Under the pieces are notes generated by a model. That model searched no databases. It was given only the letters and a program-made list of their open reading frames with translations, and was not told the DNA's origin. Positions 1-5,018 of a DNA stretch of 6,424 nucleotides are shown in pieces. The stretch covers positions 1 to 6,424 of the forward strand of contig JACQFG010000302.1 of NCBI GenBank assembly GCA_016200155.1, given 5' to 3'. This stretch comes from Planctomycetota bacterium. GTDB taxonomy: Bacteria > Planctomycetota > Planctomycetia > Gemmatales > Gemmataceae. The first letter of the stretch is position 1, and every line of letters starts with the position of its first letter. A program made the translations under genes and the position numbers.

Positions 1-1223
1 CGTTCGGAAATGTTCAAATTCGCCATGACCTTCAAACGGGAGATCATCGGCAGTGCCAGATGCTTCGGCGGCGGTGACATTTCATACAACGCGCCGTCCA
101 CACGATAACGGATCTTAAATTCATCTTCGAACGGCTCGAAGTGGATGTCGCTGGCCCGGTCCTTGATCGCCAGCAGCATGACCATGTTGAGCAGCTTGCG
201 CACGGGGGCGGCGTCCGATTCCTCGATCAGCTTGTCGAGGTCGATGCTGGTCTCGCGGCCGAGGTTGCTGCCGCCGCCGTCCTCATCGTCCTGTGCCAGC
301 GCGTTGATGATATCGACAATGCTTTCTTCCTTGCCCTGGTAGGCGCGCGCCATGACCTCGGCGATGGCCGAGGGGGCCGCGAGACACGGGATGACTTCTT
401 GCAGACCTTGCATGTTGCGCAGGTCGTCGAGGCCGGGCAGGTTCATCGGATCGCCGAGCGCGACGGTGACGACGCCGTCCTTGGCCGTCAGGGGGAGGAC
501 CTTGTAGACGGTGGCCATCGTTTCGGGAACGGCGACGAGTGCTTCGGCCGTCGGCTTGAGTTCCTCGGGGCCGACGAACTTGATGCCGAACTGATCAGCA
601 AGCGCTTGCAGGAGCTGCGTCTCGGTGATGATGCCCTTGGTGACGGCGACCTGGCCGAGCGGCAGACCGAGATTCTTGGCCTCGTCGAGGATCTCCCAGA
701 GCTGGGCATCATCGAGGTAGCCGAGATCGACGAGGACCTGGCCGAGGCGTCGGCCGGTGGTGCGATTGCCGCCGCTGCCTGCCTTCACCGGCGCCGGCTT
801 GTGCTTGCTGGCGGGGACGGCCTGCTTGTCGCTCGGTTTCTTCGGAACGGCGCCTTCCGGCTTGGCGGCGGGCGCGGGAGGGGCGGTCGGCTTGCCCGGA
901 ACGCCCGGCTTCTGCGTCTGATTCGCGGCGGGCGGCGCCGGCTTCTGCGTCTGGCTCGGAATCTTCGCCGGCCCTTGCGTCTCGCCGCCTGGCCTCAATG
1001 CAGGAAGGCCCGGCCTCGGCGCGCCCGGCTTGGGCGCCGGAATCCCCGGCTTCGCCCCCGCCGGAGGCGGCGTCGCAGGTTTGCCCGGCAACGGCACACC
1101 CGCCGACGGCTTGCCCACCAGCGGCTTCGCAGGCGGGACCGGCGGCACCGCAGGCTTGCCCGTGGCGCCCGGCGGCACCGCGGGTTTCTTCGGCTGATTC
1201 GGATCGTTCGGAGTCGTCGACAT
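1..1223 (-). CDS. GspE/PilB-type secretion/pilus ATPase with Pro-rich N-terminal extension (3' part outside window)
   Basis: The frame is open from the ATG at 1223-1221 to the window edge, giving 407 residues; the C-terminal catalytic half is missing. Residues 1-150 are low complexity, with 44 prolines plus many Ala, Lys and Gly in Lys-Pro-rich runs, and look disordered. Residues about 157-295 resemble the MshEN/T2SSE_N domain: RRLGQVLVDLGYL at 158-170, and a second half starting PLGQVAVTKG at 188-197. Residues 338-407 match the N1/N2 region of GspE-family ATPases (ASDIHFEPFED at 357-367, IRYRVDGALY at 371-380, then NLNISE at the edge, with an expected Arg next). The Walker motifs would lie beyond the edge, so ATPase activity is inferred from the family. 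The role would be cytoplasmic energising of filament assembly. A second in-frame ATG lies at 1232-1230; I prefer 1223 because GAGAG (1237-1233) is 9 bases upstream. It follows PilT by 63 bases with no terminator seen, so co-transcription is likely. Family call confident; substrate machine unknown. Confidence 0.9.
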   Translation of the reverse strand, partial: MSTTPNDPNQPKKPAVPPGATGKPAVPPVPPAKPLVGKPSAGVPLPGKPATPPPAGAKPGIPAPKPGAPRPGLPALRPGGETQGPAKIPSQTQKPAPPAANQTQKPGVPGKPTAPPAPAAKPEGAVPKKPSDKQAVPASKHKPAPVKAGSGGNRTTGRRLGQVLVDLGYLDDAQLWEILDEAKNLGLPLGQVAVTKGIITETQLLQALADQFGIKFVGPEELKPTAEALVAVPETMATVYKVLPLTAKDGVVTVALGDPMNLPGLDDLRNMQGLQEVIPCLAAPSAIAEVMARAYQGKEESIVDIINALAQDDEDGGGSNLGRETSIDLDKLIEESDAAPVRKLLNMVMLLAIKDRASDIHFEPFEDEFKIRYRVDGALYEMSPPPKHLALPMISRLKVMANLNISE

Positions 1224-1286
1224 TGTCTGCATCTCTCAGGCGCACTTATCAGAGTCCCTTGCTCGCGCTGCGGGCTCGTCACATCA

Positions 1287-2516
1287 TCAATCATCATCCT
1301 CGTCGCGCCCGCGCATCGGCTTGCGGCGCGGGCGATCGTCTTCGTCTTCGTCCTCATCCTCGTCGTCTTCCTCTTCCTCCAGCTCCTCTTCATCCTCATC
1401 GAGCCCGCCCATCTCGGCGGCGCGGATGCGGTCGGCCAGCTCCAGCGGCTTCTGGGCCTTCAGCAGGATTTCTTCCTTCTCGCACAGCCCTTCGCGCCAC
1501 AGCTTGAAGAGCGTGTCGTCCATCAGGAACATGCCCTCCTTGGCCCCGGTCTGAATGGACGAATCGATGCGGTACGTTTTGTTCTCGCGGATCAGGTTCG
1601 AGATGGCGGGCGTGACGATCATCATCTCATACGCGGCGACAATGCCCTCTCCCTTCTTGGGCAGCAGCGTCTGCGACAGCACGCCAATGAGGGCGACCGA
1701 AAGCTGCGTGCGGATCTGGTCCTGCTGATCCTTCGGGAACACGTCGATGATGCGGTTGACCGTGGAGCTGGCACTGTTCGTATGCAGCGTGCCGAAGACG
1801 ATGTGCCCCGTCTCGGCGGCCTCGATGGCGGCATGGATCGTTTCGAGATCGCGCATTTCGCCGACGAGGATGATATCGGGCGCCATACGCAGCGCCCGGC
1901 GAATGCCTTCCTTGAAGGAGCCGACATCGACGCCGATCTCGCGTTGATTAACGAGGCACTTGCCATGCTTGTGGAAGTATTCGATCGGATCTTCGAGGGT
2001 GATGATATGGCGATCGTAGTTCTGGTTGATGAAGTTGATCATGGAGGCCAGGCTGGTCGTTTTGCCGGAGCCGGTTGGCCCCGTGACCAGCAACAATCCG
2101 CGCGGGCGAACGATGAGGCGCTTGATCGCTTCGGGCATGCGGATCTGCTCGAAGGTGAGGAACTCGCTGGGGATGCGCCGCATGACGATGCCGATGGTGC
2201 CGCGCTGCCGGAAGACGGCGACGCGGAAGCGGACACCGCCGGTATATTCGATGGCGAAGTCGGTGCCGCCGACCTCCTGAAGTTCTTGCTGGCAGCGGTC
2301 CGGGGTGATCGACTTCATGAGGGCGACGGTGTCGTCAGCGTCGAGGATCTTGGTCTCGAGGAGGCGATAGTGGCCGCCCTTCTTGATCGCCGGCTTGCTG
2401 CCGACGGTGATGAAGAGGTCCGCCGCCTTCACCTGGATGACGGTGTTGAGCAGCTTTTCCATTTGCGGCGCGGCGCCGCCTGGAATCAACCCACCCGCTG
2501 CAGCAACGGGAGACAC
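1287..2516 (-). CDS. pilT: PilT-type type IV pilus retraction ATPase with acidic C-terminal tail
   Basis: About 409 residues, numbered here from the GTG at 2516. PilT hexamers at the inner-membrane base of the pilus hydrolyse ATP to depolymerise pilin, causing retraction and twitching. Visible signatures in order: Walker A GPTGSGKTT at 146-154, Asp box IITLEDPIEY at 171-180, Walker B DIILVGEMRD at 214-223, His box GHIVFGTLHTNSA at 237-249, and AISNLIRE at 304-311, a close match to the AIRNLIRE motif that marks PilT and is needed for retraction. There is no CxxC zinc motif, unlike the PilB upstream. PilT is usually about 345-370 residues. Here there is a short Ala/Gly/Pro head of about 18 residues before MEKLLN and a 40-residue tail in which 21 of residues 373-394 are Asp or Glu, followed by a short Arg-rich patch and DEDDD. 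A GTG at 2522 is in frame but only 2 bases from the AAGGAG ribosome site, so 2516 is preferred; ATG 2462 lacks a ribosome site. PilU is a possible alternative name. Confidence 0.95.
   Translation of the reverse strand: MSPVAAAGGLIPGGAAPQMEKLLNTVIQVKAADLFITVGSKPAIKKGGHYRLLETKILDADDTVALMKSITPDRCQQELQEVGGTDFAIEYTGGVRFRVAVFRQRGTIGIVMRRIPSEFLTFEQIRMPEAIKRLIVRPRGLLLVTGPTGSGKTTSLASMINFINQNYDRHIITLEDPIEYFHKHGKCLVNQREIGVDVGSFKEGIRRALRMAPDIILVGEMRDLETIHAAIEAAETGHIVFGTLHTNSASSTVNRIIDVFPKDQQDQIRTQLSVALIGVLSQTLLPKKGEGIVAAYEMMIVTPAISNLIRENKTYRIDSSIQTGAKEGMFLMDDTLFKLWREGLCEKEEILLKAQKPLELADRIRAAEMGGLDEDEEELEEEEDDEDEDEDEDDRPRRKPMRGRDEDDD
1335..1400 (-). repeat. Low-complexity Asp/Glu tract in the pilT coding sequence
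   Basis: These 66 bases encode 22 residues of which 21 are Asp or Glu (one Leu). Codons alternate among GAC, GAT, GAG and GAA, giving a purine-rich run on the coding strand, the kind of tract that can expand or contract by slippage. It lies in the C-terminal tail after the PilT fold ends. Confidence 0.85.
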
Positions 2517-2524
2517 TGGCACGA

Positions 2525-2530
2525 CTCCTT
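2525..2530 (-). promoter_or_regulatory. Ribosome binding site that decides the pilT start
   Basis: AAGGAG on the minus strand is a strong Shine-Dalgarno match. It is 8 bases from the GTG at 2516 but only 2 bases from the GTG at 2522 and about 60 bases from the first in-frame ATG (2462). This favours GTG 2516 as the start and keeps the Ala/Gly/Pro-rich head in the protein. Confidence 0.7.
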
Positions 2531-2627
2531 GGAACGGAACGCCGAATCGAGAACCGTGCTCCCCGCCGATCCGATGTGGACATGATGGATCGGCAGCGCC
2601 CGAGCGCGGTTCGCGATCTCAGCTCTC

Positions 2628-2655
2628 ATTATTCCCGTTTGTTGACGGTGGGCAA
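2628..2655 (-). promoter_or_regulatory. Possible sigma-70-like promoter for pilT
   Basis: On the minus strand, TTGCCC (2655-2650; 4 of 6 matches to TTGACA) is followed after 16 bases by AATAAT (2633-2628; 5 of 6 matches to TATAAT). A transcript starting near 2620 would have a leader of about 105 bases. The match is moderate, and promoter consensus in this lineage is uncertain. Confidence 0.25.
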
Positions 2656-2666
2656 ATCCAATGACC

Positions 2667-2684
2667 AAAGATTAACGAATCTTT
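2667..2684. repeat. AT-rich perfect palindrome upstream of pilT
   Basis: AAAGATT (2667-2673) and AATCTTT (2678-2684) are perfect 7-bp arms around the 4-base loop AACG. It lies about 150 bases before the pilT start and just upstream of the possible pilT promoter, so it could be a binding site for a dimeric regulator. There is no U-run after it on either strand, which argues against a terminator. An 18-base palindrome in an AT-rich patch may also be chance. Confidence 0.35.
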
Positions 2685-2809
2685 ATCTTCATCCCGCAGG
2701 TTTACTCAAACACTCGCGCCGAAAATGAGTTGCGCTGCGCCTGCGAGTTTTACACACACCCACTCACCGACACACCACTGATTCCAAGAATGGTCGTCGC
2801 CAGCCACAT

Positions 2810-2883
2810 GTAGCCGCAGGCTTTAGCCTGGGGCGTGGTGGCACGTTCTGAGTGATCGGCCGCAGGCTAAAGCCTGCGGCTAC
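2810..2883. repeat. REPIN-like inverted pair of GTAG-headed palindromes
   Basis: The left unit 2810-2834 and the reverse complement of 2859-2883 agree at 24 of 25 bases (the only mismatch is at 2831), separated by 24 bases. Each unit, read inward from its own outer end, begins with GTAG and continues into a palindrome. The right unit is a perfect 10-bp stem, GCCGCAGGCT (2859-2868) and its complement (2871-2880), around a 2-base centre. It can be lengthened by GATCG (2854-2858) pairing with CGATC (2884-2888) past a 3-base bulge. The left unit has CAGGCT/AGCCTG around TT, weakened outside by the mismatch. A GTAG head plus imperfect palindrome in inverted pairs is the known pattern of REP elements mobilised by RAYT (TnpA-REP) transposases. 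It lies about 50 bases after the pilB stop, where RNA folding could stabilise the pilB message or reduce read-through. There is no U-run, so it is not a classic terminator. Confidence 0.65.
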
Positions 2884-2932
2884 CGATCTTACGTCCGCTG
2901 ATCGGCGTCACAGCGGGCGAAATTCCCCAGCC

Positions 2933-4642
2933 TCACTCGTCGCTGTGATGGCAGATGCTGAGCACTTCCTCGACCGTGGTGATCCCCGCAACTGCTTTCA
3001 GGACACCATCTTCCAGCAACGTACGCATCCCGGCCAGGCGGGCCTGGCGGCGGATCGCTTGCGACGGCTCGCGGTTGAACGTCATCTCGCGAATGACGTT
3101 GGTCATCTTCATCATTTCATAGATACCCTTGCGGCCACGATAGCCGGTATGGTTGCAGTTCGCACATCCCCGGCCCCGGGCGAAATTAGCTTGCAGGGCC
3201 TGGGCAGGCGTCAGACCGACCGCCTTGATTTCGTGCGCCGGCGGCTTGTCCGCTTCCTTGCATTTCGGGCAGATCACCCGCACCAGGCGCTGCGCCAGCA
3301 CCGCGATGACGCTGGATGCGGTGAGGAACGGGGCCACGCCGATATCGTTCAAACGAGTAATAGCGCTGGGCGCATCGTTCGTATGTAGTGTGCTAAAAAC
3401 CAAGTGTCCTGTCAAGGAGGCCTGCACTGCGATCTCAGCTGTCTCCTGATCGCGGATTTCGCCCACGAGGATGATGTTCGGCGCTTGCCGCAACATCGAG
3501 CGGATGATGCGCGGGAAATCGAGTCCGATCTGGTGCTTCACTTCAACCTGGTTGATGCCCGGAAGATAGTACTCGACGGGATCTTCGGCAGTGATGATCT
3601 TTCGATCAGGTCGGTTCAATTCGTTCAGGGCCGAATAGAGGGTGGTCGTCTTGCCGGACCCGGTCGGTCCGGTCACGAGGAAGATGCCGTTCGGGCGTTT
3701 GATGATGTTGAGGAAGCGCTTGTAGTCATCCTCCATGAAGCCGAGTTCCTTGACCGAGACCTGAATGTTGGCCCGGTCGAGGATACGCATGACGATGGAT
3801 TGGCCATGGGAGGTCGGCAAGGCACTGACGCGGAGATCGAAGTGCTTGCTCTTTGTCGTCATCTTGATACGGCCGTCCTGGGGGCGTCTCTTTTCGGAGA
3901 TATCGATGTTCCCCATGATCTTGATGCGCGAGATGAGCGGCGCGAGCAAACGGCGCGGCGGGCTATCCCGTTCGACCAGGACGCCGTCGATCCGGTAGCG
4001 CACGCGGACCCGGTCCTCGAACGGCTCGATATGGATATCGCTGGCCCGCAGGCTGATCGCCTCCTGGATGATCAGGTTGACGAGCTTGACGACCGGCGCC
4101 TCGCTGTCCTCGGCCGCCCCGTGGTCGGTCTTCGTCTCGGCGGTTTCATTGAAGACGATCTGCGTATCGGTGAATTCCGCGAGCACCGAGTCGACCGATT
4201 CCGTCTCGGTTTGGCCGTAATGGCGGTTGATGGCGGCGATGATCTGCTCTTTCGAGGCCAGCACGGCCTGGATTTCCTTGTTCAGAATGAACTTCAGCTT
4301 CTCGATCGTCTCGTAATCGGACGGGTCGCTGATGACGATTTGCAGCATCCCGTCCTCATTCGAGAGCGGGATGACCACGTTTTCGCGCGCGACGGATTCC
4401 GGGACGAGCTCGATAATCGCCGGCGGAATCGTCATATCCGTCAAGTCGACCGACTTCAGGCCGGAATGCTCGGCAATCGCGGCCATGATGTCTTCTTGCG
4501 TGGCATAACCGAGCTTGACGATCGCGTCCTGCAGCTTGGCGCCGGTTTGGGCCTGCAAGGCTTTTGCTTCAGCGATTTGATCGGGGCCGAGGATGCCTTT
4601 TTTGATGAGGATGTCGGTGAAGTCACCGCGGGCCTTGGCCAT
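2933..4642 (-). CDS. pilB: PilB/GspE-type pilus assembly or type II secretion ATPase
   Basis: This 569-residue protein is close to the usual PilB length and longer than typical GspE. It is the cytoplasmic hexameric ATPase that powers pilin (or pseudopilin) polymerisation through the inner-membrane platform protein. Domains: an N-terminal MshEN/T2SSE_N region (about 1-140, ending near INRHYGQ), a linker rich in Thr, Glu and Asp (about 143-182), the N1/N2 domain (ASDIHIEPFED at 200-210, RYRIDGVL at 215-222, ISEKRRPQDGRIK at 248-260), then the RecA-like domain with Walker A GPTGSGKT at 325-332, Asp box IITAEDPVEY at 349-358, Walker B NIILVGEIRD at 389-398 and His box GHLVFSTLHTNDA at 412-424. 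Two CxxC pairs, CPKC 458-461 and CANC 493-496, form the usual zinc-binding site. The ATG at 4642 has GGAGG (4656-4652) 9 bases upstream. It is the first gene of the minus-strand block visible here and is complete. The pilB symbol is favoured by length and adjacent PilT; a GspE of a type II system cannot be excluded. Confidence 0.95.
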   Translation of the reverse strand: MAKARGDFTDILIKKGILGPDQIAEAKALQAQTGAKLQDAIVKLGYATQEDIMAAIAEHSGLKSVDLTDMTIPPAIIELVPESVARENVVIPLSNEDGMLQIVISDPSDYETIEKLKFILNKEIQAVLASKEQIIAAINRHYGQTETESVDSVLAEFTDTQIVFNETAETKTDHGAAEDSEAPVVKLVNLIIQEAISLRASDIHIEPFEDRVRVRYRIDGVLVERDSPPRRLLAPLISRIKIMGNIDISEKRRPQDGRIKMTTKSKHFDLRVSALPTSHGQSIVMRILDRANIQVSVKELGFMEDDYKRFLNIIKRPNGIFLVTGPTGSGKTTTLYSALNELNRPDRKIITAEDPVEYYLPGINQVEVKHQIGLDFPRIIRSMLRQAPNIILVGEIRDQETAEIAVQASLTGHLVFSTLHTNDAPSAITRLNDIGVAPFLTASSVIAVLAQRLVRVICPKCKEADKPPAHEIKAVGLTPAQALQANFARGRGCANCNHTGYRGRKGIYEMMKMTNVIREMTFNREPSQAIRRQARLAGMRTLLEDGVLKAVAGITTVEEVLSICHHSDE

Positions 4643-4755
4643 GGGAAAATGCCTCCAGATAAGTCAGCCCGACGCGCAAGCGCGGGACATCGAACAAAGG
4701 TGGTATGGGTGACGATTCGCGACATGCAAGACCTTTCCGCCCATGACCTTTCGCA

Positions 4756-4805
4756 TGAGCCCGAAGGACAGATCAGGGGAATCCCTCATCCGCCATTCGG
4801 GCTCA
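4756..4805. repeat. Imperfect hairpin in the divergent intergenic region
   Basis: TGAGCCCGAA (4756-4765) and TTCGGGCTCA (4796-4805) are perfect 10-bp arms. Nested inside, GATCAGGG (4771-4778) pairs with CCCTCATC (4783-4790) at 7 of 8 positions around the 4-base loop GAAT. The whole 50 bases can fold into one rod with a 5x5 internal loop. No U-run follows on either strand. It could sit in the pilB leader RNA or be a DNA operator; which one is not shown. Confidence 0.5.
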
Positions 4806-4882
4806 GAGATTCAATGTAGCAGATCGCCCCGCGTCTCCGCAAATAAAAAGTGAAAAATGCGCAAGGCTCGCTGGTGAGAGCG

Positions 4883-4911
4883 TTGTAATGTTGAACCCAT
4901 GCGTCTACAAT
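4883..4911 (+). promoter_or_regulatory. Candidate sigma-70-like promoter for the WXXGXW gene
   Basis: TTGTAA (4883-4888; 4 of 6 matches to TTGACA) is followed after exactly 17 bases by TACAAT (4906-4911; 5 of 6 matches to TATAAT). The predicted start near 4918 gives a leader of about 100 bases to the ATG at 5019. It lies beside an AT-rich patch in an otherwise GC-rich region. Confidence 0.45.
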
Positions 4912-5018
4912 AGATTTTGTTCCCCCTATGCCAACTGCGTGGCCGAAGCGTCGCGAGAGTTCTCGTCGCGCCCACCGATCGCGCCGCCCACCGCCCGCGC
5001 AGTGACAGCGAGGCCAAC

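Larger units (their letters stand above)
2523..2932. other. 410-base intergenic region between pilB stop and pilT start
   Basis: No credible gene is seen here. Reading along the minus strand from the pilB stop, it holds about 50 bases of spacer, the REPIN-like palindrome pair (2810-2883), a CA-rich stretch (about 2750-2780), an AT-rich palindrome (2667-2684), a possible promoter (2628-2655) and the strong pilT ribosome site (2525-2530). The stretch around 2640-2720 is clearly more AT-rich than its neighbours. The gap is long for a tight operon, so pilT and the downstream ATPase gene may have their own promoter. Confidence 0.7.
4643..5018. other. 376-base divergent intergenic region between pilB and the WXXGXW gene
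   Basis: It contains, from the pilB side: the pilB ribosome site GGAGG (4652-4656); a small palindrome, CGCG (4673-4676) and CGCG (4681-4684) around CAAG; a larger imperfect hairpin (4756-4805); an A-rich stretch (about 4840-4856); a plus-strand promoter candidate (4883-4911); and a short 5-bp palindrome (4954-4965) in the leader of the WXXGXW gene. No convincing minus-strand promoter for pilB was found. No gene is supported here: minus-strand open frames across 4786-5269 overlap the WXXGXW gene antisense and show no recognisable protein. Confidence 0.65.

Noticed and set aside
1321..1554. Plus-strand frame encoding a long poly-serine run
   Set aside because: It is an antisense reading of the Asp/Glu tract of PilT (complement of GAY/GAR codons) and not a gene.
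141..2585. An 814-residue open frame on the plus strand
   Set aside because: It runs codon-for-codon antisense to the second PilB-like gene and pilT, which share one frame. In that register a stop appears only where the real genes use TTA, CTA or TCA, which are rare in GC-rich DNA. The protein is low complexity with no recognisable domain.
2810..2883. Intrinsic terminator for pilB
   Set aside because: The palindromes are strong, but neither strand has a U-run after a stem, and the GTAG-headed inverted-pair layout fits a REP-type repeat better.
2810..2883. CRISPR repeats
   Set aside because: There are only two copies, in inverted rather than direct orientation, and no spacer array.
2852..3388. 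A 178-residue plus-strand frame
   Set aside because: Mostly antisense to the 3' end of pilB, and it starts inside the REPIN-like repeat; no domain is recognisable.
3404..4819. A 471-residue open frame on the plus strand
   Set aside because: It is exactly antisense and in register with pilB, for the same codon-bias reason, and the translation resembles no protein family.
4813..4842. Minus-strand promoter for pilB (TTGCGG, 18 bases, TACATT)
   Set aside because: Only 3 of 6 and 4 of 6 consensus matches with non-ideal spacing, too weak to annotate.
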